From Geothrix edaphica (lineage in GTDB: Bacteria > Acidobacteriota > Holophagae > Holophagales > Holophagaceae): DNA of 64,000 nucleotides. Below the pieces are notes generated by a model. It made no database searches. It was not told the DNA's origin and worked only from the letters and a program-made list of their open reading frames with translations. The DNA is taken from assembly GCF_030268045.1 (NCBI RefSeq), contig NZ_BSDC01000002.1, positions 434,001 through 498,000 on the forward strand, given 5' to 3'. Positions 37,365-46,045 of the stretch are shown here, one piece after another (position 1 is the stretch's first letter; each line of letters begins with the position of its first letter). Both the position numbers and the translations under genes were made by a program.

Positions 37365-38333
37365 GGGTGGCTCCTTTACGCCCTTTTGGGCGAGGTTGGA
37401 AGGGGTCGTGCGGGAAGATGGCTTACCAGTAGCACCTTTTGTGCCAGTCTGGGTTGCCTCTTTCCGCTGGGTGGATATGCGTTCCTTGGCTGCGGCAGCA
37501 GCCGCGGGGGGATGCGCCGCATCGGCGGCAGAGCCGGTCTTGCCCTTGGGCTTCGCGGCTTTTTTCGGGGGCTCAACGCCTGCCAGGATCTGCGCCAGGC
37601 GCTTGCCGGGATAGTAGTCATCGAGGAGGGCGTCGCCGATCAGCAGGCCATGGATGCCCATGGCCTCCATCTGCTTGATCTGGTCCAGCCGGTGGATGCC
37701 GCCCTCAACCAGCTTCAGGCAGCTCTTGGGGATCTTCTTGACCAGGGCCACGGCCAGGTCCCAGGAGGCCTCCCAGGTGTCGAGGTTCCGACCCACGGCG
37801 CAGATGATGTCGGCTCCGGCGTCCACCGCGCGCTGAAGCTCGACCTCGGAGGTCACTTCGACCACCACGTCGAGACCCTTGCTCATGGCGAACTTCAGCA
37901 GGGTCTCCAGCCGCTCCTGGCCCAGGAGGGCGGGCATGAGGAAGATCGCGTCGGCACCGAGGATCTTGCTCTCTTCGACCTGGTACTCCTCGAAGATGAA
38001 ATCGCGGCGGATCAGGGGGAGCTTCACCTGGCTGCGGACCTCGGACAGGTGCTTGTCCTCGCCGTGATAGAGGAACTTGTCCGTGGCGATGGACAGGGCC
38101 CGGGCCCCGTTTTCGGCCAAGCTCTTGGCGTGGGTGGAGGCCTTATAGGCTTCCCGGACCTGCCCCCGGCCGGGATCGCCCCCGGCAACTTCACCCAAAA
38201 TAGTGATTCCAGGCTGGCTGAGCTCTTCCTTCAGGGAGTGGTGCCCCTTGTAGGCATCTTTCACCGCCACGGGGCCCCTCTGCTTCTTGATTTCCACGTC
38301 GAGGGCCTTGAAGATGGCGACTTTCTTTAGCAT
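36891..38333 (-). CDS. IGPS (TrpC)-like barrel fused to histone H1-like Lys/Ala/Pro tail
   Basis: A single 480-codon frame. Residues ~1-255 align with indole-3-glycerol-phosphate synthase: ALSIATDKFLYHG, LPLIRRDFIFEEYQ, GADAIFLMPALL, VVEVTSEVELQRA, GLLIGDALL. The hallmark catalytic positions differ: AE(V/I)K.aSPS reads GEVAGGDPG (Lys to Ala), LRKDF reads IRRDF (Lys to Arg), NNRNL reads VGRNL and SESGI reads VEGGI. A linker (256-323) leads to a 157-residue tail of 19-residue KKAAPKKAAAKKPAAKKVV-type repeats like bacterial H1 histones. AAAGGAG precedes Met324, so the tail can also be made separately. True IGPS activity is doubtful. Confidence 0.88.
   Translation of the reverse strand: MLKKVAIFKALDVEIKKQRGPVAVKDAYKGHHSLKEELSQPGITILGEVAGGDPGRGQVREAYKASTHAKSLAENGARALSIATDKFLYHGEDKHLSEVRSQVKLPLIRRDFIFEEYQVEESKILGADAIFLMPALLGQERLETLLKFAMSKGLDVVVEVTSEVELQRAVDAGADIICAVGRNLDTWEASWDLAVALVKKIPKSCLKLVEGGIHRLDQIKQMEAMGIHGLLIGDALLDDYYPGKRLAQILAGVEPPKKAAKPKGKTGSAADAAHPPAAAAAAKERISTQRKEATQTGTKGATGKPSSRTTPSNLAQKGVKEPPMAELTNMVATPAAPAAAKPAAKKPAAKKAAPKKKAAAKKPAAKKAAPKKAAAKKPAAKKVVKKAAPKKAAAKKPAAKKVVKKAAPKKAAAKKAAPKKAAAKKVVKKAVKKAAPKKAAAKKPAAKKVVKKAAPKKTAAKKPAAKKVVKKAAPKKAAKK
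36897..37310. repeat. Tandem 57-bp repeats coding the H1-like tail
   Basis: About four copies, some partial, of a 57-bp unit. It is built from 12-15 bp sub-units (CTTCTTGGCGGCC, CTTCTTCGGCGCGGCC on the plus strand). Each unit encodes 19 residues of the Lys/Ala/Pro tail. Near-identity of copies at the DNA level suggests recent slippage or unequal recombination, so tail length may vary between strains. Confidence 0.8.
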
Positions 38334-38823
38334 TTCCCACGCTCCAAATCTCAGATACCTCGCTGCTGGCCCTATGGGGAAGATGATCGGTCGTTTTTCC
38401 TCTGATTCAACATCAAACCAGTGATTCGGATGAGGTCAACAGAGAAATCTTAAAAATCTTCATTTTTTTTGACGCTACCTCTCCGCATCCCCCCCATTCG
38501 TTTCCGCCCCCGGGAACCCCCACTTCCGCGTCACCCTCCGGATGTCGATAGCCGCGACGAGCCGGGACCGCGACGCAACGCACCGCGATCGAGATCACCG
38601 GAAACCCCCACCAACAGGCGTTCCGCGTCGATCCGTACACGACCCGGAGCATCCCGCTCCGTAGGATCACGCACGCGAAAACGCCCACCGCGGAGGGAGG
38701 TCGCGCCGGGGTGTTCGTGTCCCGCGTCGCAGTCCCCGCCTGCTACGCTTTTCCTTGCGCCTTCCGCCCCGGGGCCAGTGCACACGGCCTTCGAGGTCCC
38801 GCCGGAAGCGTCGAGAGGCCCCC
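38334..38823. other. 490-base gene-free region between divergent genes
   Basis: The left part (about 38395-38470) is relatively A+T-rich with a T8 run and, on the minus strand, a TTGACC hexamer that could be a -35 for the fusion gene. The right part is G+C-rich with many CG dinucleotides and no convincing ORF. A 91-codon minus-strand frame (38413-38688) has poor codon character. It must contain the promoters of the fusion gene and of upp. Confidence 0.5.
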
Positions 38824-39450
38824 ATGACGATCCAAGTGCTCGACCACCCCCTGGTGCACCACAAGCTCTCCCTCATCCGGGACCGGAAGACTCCCGGCAG
38901 CCTCTTCCGTTCGCTCATCGAGGAGGTCGGCCTGATCCTCGCGACCGAATCCACGCGCCAGCTCCCGGTGGAGACGGTGGTCGTGGAGACGCCGCTGGAA
39001 CGCACGGGGACGCTCCGGCTCAAGTCGCTGGATCCCGTGCTGGTGCCCGTCCTGCGGGCAGGCCTCGGCCTCCTCCCCTCGTTCCTCAAGCTCCTGCCCA
39101 CGGCGAAGGTGGGGCACCTCGGGCTCTACCGCGACCACGACTCGCTCGTGCCGGTCCCCTACTACCGGAACTTCCCCCCCATGCTCGAGGCCCGTCCCGT
39201 CTTCGTGCTGGATCCCATGCTCGCCACCGGCGGCAGCGCCTCCGAGGCCGTGCGCCAGCTGAAGAGCGCAGGGGCGGTGAACCTCTCTCTCGTCGCCTTG
39301 CTCGCAGCCCCGGAGGGCCTGGAGCGGCTGCATGGTGACCACCCGGACCTGACCATCGTCGTCGGCGCCGTGGACCGCCAGCTCAACGAGAAGGGCTACA
39401 TCCTCCCTGGGCTCGGCGATGCGGGGGACCGGCTCTTCGGAACGGCCTAG
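38824..39450 (+). CDS. upp: Uracil phosphoribosyltransferase
   Basis: Salvages uracil to UMP with PRPP. ATG 38824 (MTIQVLDHPLVHHKLSLIRD) is the conserved Upp start with AGAGG upstream; a longer frame to 38755 adds non-family residues. The product is 208 residues, the usual size. VPVLRAGLGLLPSF, the PRPP loop VLDPMLATGGSA and the uracil-binding C-terminal GYILPGLGDAGDRLFGT are all present. It stands alone, convergent with the DUF4388/TPR gene. Confidence 0.97.
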   Translation: MTIQVLDHPLVHHKLSLIRDRKTPGSLFRSLIEEVGLILATESTRQLPVETVVVETPLERTGTLRLKSLDPVLVPVLRAGLGLLPSFLKLLPTAKVGHLGLYRDHDSLVPVPYYRNFPPMLEARPVFVLDPMLATGGSASEAVRQLKSAGAVNLSLVALLAAPEGLERLHGDHPDLTIVVGAVDRQLNEKGYILPGLGDAGDRLFGTA

Positions 39451-39481
39451 GATCGTCCACGGCCGTCGGGCCGCCGCTCGA

Positions 39482-40909
39482 TCAGCTCTTTTCGCGCCCC
39501 AGCATGGCCCGCAGGCGCCCCATGATGCCGCCCTCGCTCCGGGTGGCATCGGGGCCGCCCTCTCCCTCCAGACCGGAAGGCACCGCCACCGAGGGATCCA
39601 GCTCGAGCGCACGGCGGAAGCAGCCCTGCGCGTTGGCGCGGAAGCCCTTGCGATGGTAGAGCTCGCCCATCAGGGCCCAGGGTTCGGCCGCCTGGGGCCG
39701 GATGCGCGAGGCCACCTGGAGGGCCTCGACCGCGCGGGTGGACCAGGCTGGATTTCCCATCCGCAACCGGCCGAGCAGCAGCCAGGCTTCGTAGGCCGCC
39801 GGGGAATCGCCGTCCAGCTTGATGGACTGTTCGAGGGACCGGATGGCCTCGCTGGTGCGGTCCTGCATCACATAGGACTTGGCCTTGATCAGCAGGTGGT
39901 GGGCCCGGTCCATCGCCGGAAGCGACTCTTCCTCTGTCTTGGAATGGAGGAGGGGCAGGACCGCAGGCGTAGGCTCGGAAAAGGCCCGCTCCACGGCTTC
40001 CGGTGGCAGAGGGGGCAGGGAACGCGGCGTGCGCGCCCGCGGTGGGGGGAAGTCGCCCTCTTCGATCAGGAGGATCGGCTCCGGCTCTGCCTCCGGTGCG
40101 GGCTCGGGAATCGGAACGGGCTCGAAGACGGGCTCGGGGATCTCTCGAGGTTCAAGGGCCCGGAACGGTGTCGCAGGTTCCCTGGGGAGCAACGGGAGGT
40201 CGCCCCGGACCAGGTTCAGGCCGCCCAGGGCCCACAGGGTGGCGACCAGGCGGGCTGATTCCTCCGGGGACAGGCCGGAGAGCGAACCGATGGTCTCGTA
40301 GCCGAGCGGTTCGGAGCCAAGCAGAGACAGGGCGTAGGCCAGGGTGGGCGTGAGGGGCAGGTCACTGAGGGAATCCAGGAGATCCGGCCGCGCCTCCCAC
40401 CGCCAGTCCGGTTCGCTGCGGAACATCTCCACCAGCTCCTGGTCGATCTTCGCGCTCCGGAAGATGTCCCACACGAGCCGCCGGTGATCCAGCCAGAACT
40501 GGAGATCCCCGCTGAGGTTGTCCTCCAGCACGCCGGGAAGCCAGGACATCTTCAGGATGGTGTGCTCCATGGCGTGGAGGAGCACCGACTCCAGCAGCTC
40601 ATTGAGGTGCTTGTCCCGCTCCGCCACGGTCATGAGCCCGCCCTGCACCACGCGGTCGCCCATGCGGGAGCCCTCGCCGTCGGCCAGCATCTCCTTGAGG
40701 GAGGCCATGTCCAGCACGCCGCGGCGGATGAGGAAGTTCCCGAACTGCTCTCCGACAGCATCACTCCGGAGGTAGACGAGGTCGCCCCCCCGCCAGTAGA
40801 GCCGCCGGGTCCCATCATTCTGTTCAAGGACGAGTTCACCCTCGGCATGCTGCTGATGCAGTGATCCCATGAGGGCTGGCAGGAAGTGTCGAAGGCGTAC
40901 TTCGGGCAC
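39482..40909 (-). CDS. DUF4388-like N-terminal domain protein with TPR tail
   Basis: A 475-residue cytoplasmic protein. Residues ~1-120 look like the DUF4388/PATAN type (GELVLEQNDGTRRLYWRGGDLVYLRSDA, FGNFLIRRGVLD), common in delta-proteobacterial and acidobacterial signalling proteins. A winged-helix-like region follows (LGYETIGSLSGLSPEESARLVATL), then a Pro/Glu-rich linker (about 245-300) and TPR-like helices to the end (SIKLDGDSPAAYEAWLLLGRLR, CFRRALELDPSVAV). The GTG start has GGAG upstream. It is divergent from the Ser/Thr kinase gene, so a shared signalling role is possible but unproven. Confidence 0.75.
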   Translation of the reverse strand: MPEVRLRHFLPALMGSLHQQHAEGELVLEQNDGTRRLYWRGGDLVYLRSDAVGEQFGNFLIRRGVLDMASLKEMLADGEGSRMGDRVVQGGLMTVAERDKHLNELLESVLLHAMEHTILKMSWLPGVLEDNLSGDLQFWLDHRRLVWDIFRSAKIDQELVEMFRSEPDWRWEARPDLLDSLSDLPLTPTLAYALSLLGSEPLGYETIGSLSGLSPEESARLVATLWALGGLNLVRGDLPLLPREPATPFRALEPREIPEPVFEPVPIPEPAPEAEPEPILLIEEGDFPPPRARTPRSLPPLPPEAVERAFSEPTPAVLPLLHSKTEEESLPAMDRAHHLLIKAKSYVMQDRTSEAIRSLEQSIKLDGDSPAAYEAWLLLGRLRMGNPAWSTRAVEALQVASRIRPQAAEPWALMGELYHRKGFRANAQGCFRRALELDPSVAVPSGLEGEGGPDATRSEGGIMGRLRAMLGREKS

Positions 40910-41067
40910 CGATGGCTCCGGAGGGTGTTCCTAGTTTGCATGTTCCTTGCCTGGACGCCAGCCCAAACGGGGGCCCGGAATGCCGCAATATCCCAACTCT
41001 CTTGGCCAGGGAGGGGACAGGACCTATGCTGTCCCTCCATCCACCATCCCTCCCGGGAGACGTCCCC

Positions 41068-42735
41068 ATGTTCGAAAAGCTCGGGAAGTTCGAGATCAAG
41101 CGTGTCCTCGGCAATGGCGCCATGGGCGAGGTGTACCTCGGCGTGGATCCCTCCATCGGGCGCGAGGTGGCCATCAAGACCATCCTCCCCGCCGCCGCCC
41201 AGGGCGGTGAGGCCAAGGAGCGCTTCGCCCGGGAGGCCCGCGCCGCCGGGGTGCTGAACCACCCGAACCTGGTGACCATCTACGAGTTCGGCGAGGACCA
41301 GGGCGTGCTCTACATCGCCATGGAATTCGTGAAGGGCCACGACCTGGACGAGCTGCTCCAGGAGCAGTCCCTCACCCGCTCCGAGGCCCTCGAGATCCTG
41401 GCCCAGGTCTGCGACGGCCTCGGCTTCGCCCACCGCCAGCACATCGTCCATCGCGACATCAAGCCCACCAACGTGCGCGTCCAGCGCGACGGCCGACGCC
41501 TCCATGCCAAGGTCATGGACTTCGGCGTGGCCAAGATCAGCAACTCCGACATGACCGCCACGGGCATGGTCATGGGGACCGTGAGCTACATGGCGCCGGA
41601 GTACATCCGCACGGGCAAGCCCGATCCCCGCAGCGACCTCTTCGCCGTGGGCGTGATGCTCTATGAGTGCCTGAGCGGCCGCAAGCCCTTCTCCGGCGAC
41701 ACCACCCCCACCGTCCTGTACAAGATCGTGAACGAGCCCCCCGAGCCCATCGAGCTCGGGAAGGTCCAGGGCATCAGCCCCGCCATCCGCTCCGTCCTGG
41801 ACCGCGCCCTGGAGAAGAATCCGGACGACCGCTTCCAGACCGCGGAGGATCTCGCCAAGGCCCTGCGCGCGGCGAAGGATCCCTCGTGGACGGGCCAGCT
41901 GGAGGAGACCACCTCGCTCCTCCAGGCCGCCGCGCCCACGGCCCCGGCCAGGCCCGCTGACTCCGCTTCCGCTCCCACCCTGCAGGCTCCAGCCGCCATC
42001 ATCCCCCCGCCGGTGGTGGCCGCCTCTCCGACCAGGCCCTCCGGCGCGAAGGCCGGACGCTGGCTCGGCCTCGCGGCCCTGGTCCTCGCCGGCGCCGGCG
42101 GCACCGGCTGGTGGGCCCTCCACCGGACCAGCGCCCCGGCCCTCGAGGCCAAGCCTGCCGTCGTCCCCCCCGCGGAAGCCAGATCGGAGGCACCACGCCC
42201 CACGGCGGAGGCCCAGGCAGCCGCCCCCGGCAGCCCCGGCAGCGTCGCCCCCTCCGAGCCGAAGGCCCCGCGGCCAGCCGCATCCGAGCCCTCCCGTTCC
42301 GCCTCCCAGTCCCTTCCGCAAGGGGACAGCCGGGGGCAGGAACCCACGTCCCCCGGGCCCAGGGCCGCCGAGCCGCGCGCCATCGATCAGCCCGAGCTCT
42401 ACCACCCCGAGAAGCTCGACAAGCTGCAGACCCACGAACGGCTGAACCTCGGCAACATCTCCATGAGCGAGGCCATCCAGCTCGCCGACAAGGAGCCGGA
42501 CAAGGCCATCCACGGCTTCCGGCAGGCCATCAAGGCGGATCCCGGCAACGTGAACGCCCATGCCTGGCTCGCCACCGTGCTCCACGACCAGGGGCGTCAC
42601 GCGGAATTCGTCCAGGAGCTGCGCGAGGCTCGCCGCCAGGGCATCCTGGGTCAGATGATGCGCAATGTCCGCTTCAAGTCCGCCCTCACCCAGGCCCGCC
42701 TGAACCGGAAGCTCCCCGCTGATCTGGCGGACTGA
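41068..42735 (+). CDS. Serine/threonine protein kinase (PknB type), membrane-anchored
   Basis: ATG 41068 (MFEKLGKFEIKRVLG) is preferred over the longer frame from 40912 because GGGAGA precedes it and the kinase fold starts at once. It is 555 residues. The kinase domain is at 8-275: G-loop LGNGAMGEV, VAIK Lys37, HRDIKPTN Asp130, DFG Asp151 and MAPEY. A Pro/Ala-rich linker and one membrane helix (about 330-350) follow, then an extracytoplasmic Pro/Ala/Ser-rich stretch and a C-terminal TPR-like segment (AIHGFRQAIKADPGNVNAHAWL). The external part probably senses or binds a partner. Confidence 0.93.
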   Translation: MFEKLGKFEIKRVLGNGAMGEVYLGVDPSIGREVAIKTILPAAAQGGEAKERFAREARAAGVLNHPNLVTIYEFGEDQGVLYIAMEFVKGHDLDELLQEQSLTRSEALEILAQVCDGLGFAHRQHIVHRDIKPTNVRVQRDGRRLHAKVMDFGVAKISNSDMTATGMVMGTVSYMAPEYIRTGKPDPRSDLFAVGVMLYECLSGRKPFSGDTTPTVLYKIVNEPPEPIELGKVQGISPAIRSVLDRALEKNPDDRFQTAEDLAKALRAAKDPSWTGQLEETTSLLQAAAPTAPARPADSASAPTLQAPAAIIPPPVVAASPTRPSGAKAGRWLGLAALVLAGAGGTGWWALHRTSAPALEAKPAVVPPAEARSEAPRPTAEAQAAAPGSPGSVAPSEPKAPRPAASEPSRSASQSLPQGDSRGQEPTSPGPRAAEPRAIDQPELYHPEKLDKLQTHERLNLGNISMSEAIQLADKEPDKAIHGFRQAIKADPGNVNAHAWLATVLHDQGRHAEFVQELREARRQGILGQMMRNVRFKSALTQARLNRKLPADLAD

Positions 42736-42737
42736 CC

Positions 42738-43445
42738 ATGGCGAAGCGCAGCGATGAGCTGGCCGAGCTGGAGGCCGGGCTTGGGTACCGGTTCGCGGAC
42801 CGCACCCTCCTCCGGGAGGCCCTGACGCACACCTCCGCCGGCAAGGGCCGGGACAATCAGCGGCTGGAGTTCCTCGGCGACGCCCTGCTGAACTTCTCCG
42901 TGGCGCTGCTGCTCCACCGGGAGCGCCCGGACTGGCAGGAGGGCCCCATGAGCAAGTTCCGGGGCGTGCTGGTGCGGACGGATTCCCTGCATCAGTGGGC
43001 CCTGGACCTGGGCCTGGATCGGGCCCTGAGCGCCGCCCATCCGCGGAAGGCCCCGCCCATGGGGCCCAAGCCCCTGGCCGATGCCCTGGAGGCCCTGCTG
43101 GCCGCCATCTACCTGGATGCGGAACAGTCCGGCCGCGACGGCAGCGCCGCCGCCATGGGCCTGGTGGAGGCGCGCTTCCTGGACCCCATCCGCCAGGCCC
43201 GCCCGGAGGCCTGGTCCCGCCTGGACCCCAAGACAACCCTCCAGGAGACCGCCGCCCGGCTAGGTTTGCCCGCTCCATCCTATGCCCAGGTCGACCAGTC
43301 CGGTCCGGGCCACGCGCCCCTCTTCACCGTGCGCGCCACCGTGGGTGATCTCGGGGCCGAGGCCCAGGGCTCCTCCCGCAAGCGGGCGGAAAGCGATGCG
43401 GCCCGCCGGCTCCTGGACCTGCTGACGGAATCCTCACAGGCCTGA
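42738..43445 (+). CDS. rnc: Ribonuclease III
   Basis: Cleaves double-stranded RNA in rRNA processing and mRNA decay. The 235-residue protein has the RNase III signature NQRLEFLGDALL (usual NERLEFLGD) and the second metal-site block DALEALLAAIYLD. A C-terminal double-stranded RNA-binding domain follows (KTTLQETAARLGLPAPSY to SSRKRAESDAARRLL). The start lies 2 bases after the kinase stop. Confidence 0.95.
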   Translation: MAKRSDELAELEAGLGYRFADRTLLREALTHTSAGKGRDNQRLEFLGDALLNFSVALLLHRERPDWQEGPMSKFRGVLVRTDSLHQWALDLGLDRALSAAHPRKAPPMGPKPLADALEALLAAIYLDAEQSGRDGSAAAMGLVEARFLDPIRQARPEAWSRLDPKTTLQETAARLGLPAPSYAQVDQSGPGHAPLFTVRATVGDLGAEAQGSSRKRAESDAARRLLDLLTESSQA

Positions 43446-43489
43446 CCCTTGCGCTACACTCCCATCTACCGGTCTACCGGGGTGTCCGC

Positions 43490-44206
43490 TTGAAGATCTA
43501 CCCAACCTTGAACCTCCAGCATGGCCGTGTCATCCCCACCACGGGACAGGGCGGCCCCTCTGCGGAAGCACCGCTGGACCTGGCCGCCCGTCTGCTCGAC
43601 GAGGGCGCCACGCGCATGGCCCTGGTGGATGTGGATGCCGCCATGGGCAAGGGCAACAACCGCGAACTCATCGCCCAGATCCTCCAGCGCTGCCATGCCA
43701 GGGACCGCAAGGTCTGCATCCAGGTGGCCGGGGGCATCCGCAGCTCGGACCAGGCGCAGTTCTTCATCGACCAGGGCGCGGCCTGGCTCGTGGCGGGCAC
43801 CATCCTCCACAAGTCCTCCCTCGTCTCCGAGCAGCTCATGGCGCGCTTCCAGCCCTTCCTCACCGCGGCCATCGACGCCCGGGGCGGCCAGGTGCATCGC
43901 TCCGGCTGGGTGGACACCACCAACCTCAGCGCCCTCGACCTGGCCCTGCGGGCCAAGAGCTATGGCTTCAAGCGGCTGCTCTTCGTGGACATCCCCGACG
44001 TTCCCAACGCCGATCCCGATTTCGACACCGCCGATGCCCTGGCCGCGGCCACGGGCCTGCCCCTGATCATGGGGGGAAGCATCACCTCCCTCCGGCATCT
44101 GGACGCGGCCCCCGCCCACCTCGGCCTCAAGGGCGCCCTCGTCGACGCGCTGCTCTTCCGCGAAGATCCCGGACTTCTGGCCCTCCTCCAAGCCGCCTGC
44201 GCCTGA
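43490..44206 (+). CDS. HisA-family (beta/alpha)8 protein, probably not canonical HisA
   Basis: A 238-residue HisA/HisF-type barrel with a TTG start. Family blocks are present (MALVDVDAAMGKGNN, IQVAGGIRSSDQAQFFIDQGA, VAGTILHKSS, FVDIPDVPNADPDFDTADALAAATGLPLIMGGSI). The second catalytic-type Asp is kept (IDARGG, Asp129), but the first, Asp8 in IPAIDL, is Asn8 here (IYPTLNLQHG). No other histidine gene is near. It may be a HisA-derived enzyme with another role. ProFAR isomerase activity cannot be assumed. Confidence 0.8.
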   Translation: MKIYPTLNLQHGRVIPTTGQGGPSAEAPLDLAARLLDEGATRMALVDVDAAMGKGNNRELIAQILQRCHARDRKVCIQVAGGIRSSDQAQFFIDQGAAWLVAGTILHKSSLVSEQLMARFQPFLTAAIDARGGQVHRSGWVDTTNLSALDLALRAKSYGFKRLLFVDIPDVPNADPDFDTADALAAATGLPLIMGGSITSLRHLDAAPAHLGLKGALVDALLFREDPGLLALLQAACA

Positions 44207-44218
44207 CCGGAGGGGATC

Positions 44219-46003
44219 GTGACGGAAGCGGAAGCCGCGTTCCTCGCCAGCCTCGCGGAACCTGAACGGATCCACTTCCGCCACCTGGCCCTGATCCGCC
44301 CCCAGCTGCCCACGGAGAGCCAGGTGTACATGCTGGAGGGGCTGGCCCGGTCGCTGGCCTCGCCCCGGCTGCTGACCCTCATGGCCCGCACGCCCCACTG
44401 GCTGGCCCACTGGCCCATCCTCCTGGGCCTGGCCGAGAATGAGGCCACGCCCGAAGCCATCCGCCGCGACCTGGAGATGGTGGTCTCCCTCTTCGGCCAG
44501 ATGAGGGAGATGGATCTGGCCCCTCCGGGGGAGAAGGACGAGCGCTCCGAGGCCGTCAAGGCGCTCTACTCACAGCTGAAGCCCGACCTGAAGCCCGTGG
44601 CCAAGCTCCTTGCGAAGCTGATCGCCAAGTCTGTCTCCGCCACGGGCACCACCCAGGAACTGCCGCCCCTGCCTGGCGATGCCCCGGACTGGGAGGCCCT
44701 GACGGCCCTTCCGGATGCGCCCCCCCCGCAAGCCTCGACCCATGTCCTCAACAAGGAGGATCGCCTCGCCCGGGCCCAGCAGACAGCCCAACCCGACGAG
44801 CTTCTGGGCTTCCTCGTGGATGCGGATGCAGACCTCCGCCTGGCCGCCCTCCAGAACCCGCTGATCTCTGAAGACCTCCTCCGCCGGGCCCTGGGGCAGA
44901 GCGCGGTGCCGGAGCTCTTCGAAGAGGTCTACGCCGAGGCCCGCTGGTACTTCCGGGAGCCCGTGCGGGACAGCATCCGGGAGGCGCCGGGCTGTCCGGC
45001 AGACCTCTCGCGGCGCCTGGCCCTCTCCGGCCACCTCGTGGCGGCGCTGGAGCGGGGCGCGCCAAACGCGGCCGCCCTCCGCCGCATCGTGAGCCTCTTC
45101 ACCCAGCTGGAGGAGGGCGAGTACCAGTTCGTCACCTACTGGGCCAAGCGGCAGTCGCCGCAGCTGCTCCGGGTGGTGAAGTACTTCTACGACCGCCTGG
45201 TGCGCCAGCGATCCGGCCTCTCCTCGGTGCTTCCGGAGCGCGGCGAGGACGGCCGCTGGGCCTCGCTGGAGGAGCGGGTGTTCCTGGCCACCCAGGCCAC
45301 CCAGGAGGACCAGATCATCCCTGTGCTCAAGGACCCGGATCCCCAGGTCTTCCGCCTGGCCCTGGAGAACCCGGCCCTCACCCCACGGATGCTGGCCTCC
45401 ACCCTGCCCTCCCTGGACCGCGGGCGCGCCGAGCAGGTGGCCGCCCACGCCACCTGGCAGGAGGATCCGCTGGTGGCCGAGACCCTGATCCACCATCCGC
45501 ACCTGACGGAGGCCACGGCCCTCCGCCTCCTGGCGAACCTGCCCGGCCTCAGGCCCGCCATCGAGATCCTGCGGGATCCCCGGCTCCAGCACCTGGAGGT
45601 CAAGCGCCGAGCCCTGGAGACCCTCCGCAGCCTGTACATGGGCATGGACGTTTCCGAGCGGATCACCGCCCTCCGGACCTCCGGGGGCGAGCTGATGCGC
45701 CACCTGCCCCAGGAGGTCCTCCAGGACGAGGAAACCCTGCGGCGCATGGTGTCCGACCGCCAGCTGGACCCGGGCATCCTCCTCCGGCTGGCCCGCAACA
45801 AGCTGACCCCCCGCGCCGTGCTGGAACAGATCGCCAGCCACCCGGTGCTCCTGGCCCACGCCGCGATCATGTCCGAGCTGCTGCTGAACCCCAAGACCCC
45901 CCGGGAAGCCTCCGCCCGCATCTGGGGCCTGCTGTCCGAGACCGAGCAGCAGCAGCTCCTCCGCAGCCCCCACCTTCCCGCGACCCTGCGGACCCTCGGG
46001 TAA
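44219..46003 (+). CDS. Repeat-rich helical scaffold protein of unknown function
   Basis: A 594-residue all-helical protein with irregular repeats around NPLISEDLLRRALG, NPALTPRMLASTLP, HPHLTEATALRLLANLP, RQLDPGILLRLARNKLTPRAVLEQIASHP and LNPKTPREASARIWGLL. These resemble HEAT or leucine-rich-variant repeats. The first ~180 residues are a separate helical region (LARSLASPRLLTLMARTPHW). The GTG start has GGAGGGG upstream. No signal peptide or membrane helix is seen. It lies between the HisA-like and lipoprotein genes. Function unknown. Confidence 0.7.
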   Translation: MTEAEAAFLASLAEPERIHFRHLALIRPQLPTESQVYMLEGLARSLASPRLLTLMARTPHWLAHWPILLGLAENEATPEAIRRDLEMVVSLFGQMREMDLAPPGEKDERSEAVKALYSQLKPDLKPVAKLLAKLIAKSVSATGTTQELPPLPGDAPDWEALTALPDAPPPQASTHVLNKEDRLARAQQTAQPDELLGFLVDADADLRLAALQNPLISEDLLRRALGQSAVPELFEEVYAEARWYFREPVRDSIREAPGCPADLSRRLALSGHLVAALERGAPNAAALRRIVSLFTQLEEGEYQFVTYWAKRQSPQLLRVVKYFYDRLVRQRSGLSSVLPERGEDGRWASLEERVFLATQATQEDQIIPVLKDPDPQVFRLALENPALTPRMLASTLPSLDRGRAEQVAAHATWQEDPLVAETLIHHPHLTEATALRLLANLPGLRPAIEILRDPRLQHLEVKRRALETLRSLYMGMDVSERITALRTSGGELMRHLPQEVLQDEETLRRMVSDRQLDPGILLRLARNKLTPRAVLEQIASHPVLLAHAAIMSELLLNPKTPREASARIWGLLSETEQQQLLRSPHLPATLRTLG

Positions 46004-46045
46004 ACGGGAGCGGCACCGCCCCGTAACCCAAGTCCAGGAGCCCCC

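Noticed and set aside
38413-38688. 91-codon minus-strand frame in the upp upstream region
   Set aside because: Cys/Arg/Gly-rich composition, no ribosome binding site and no family resemblance.
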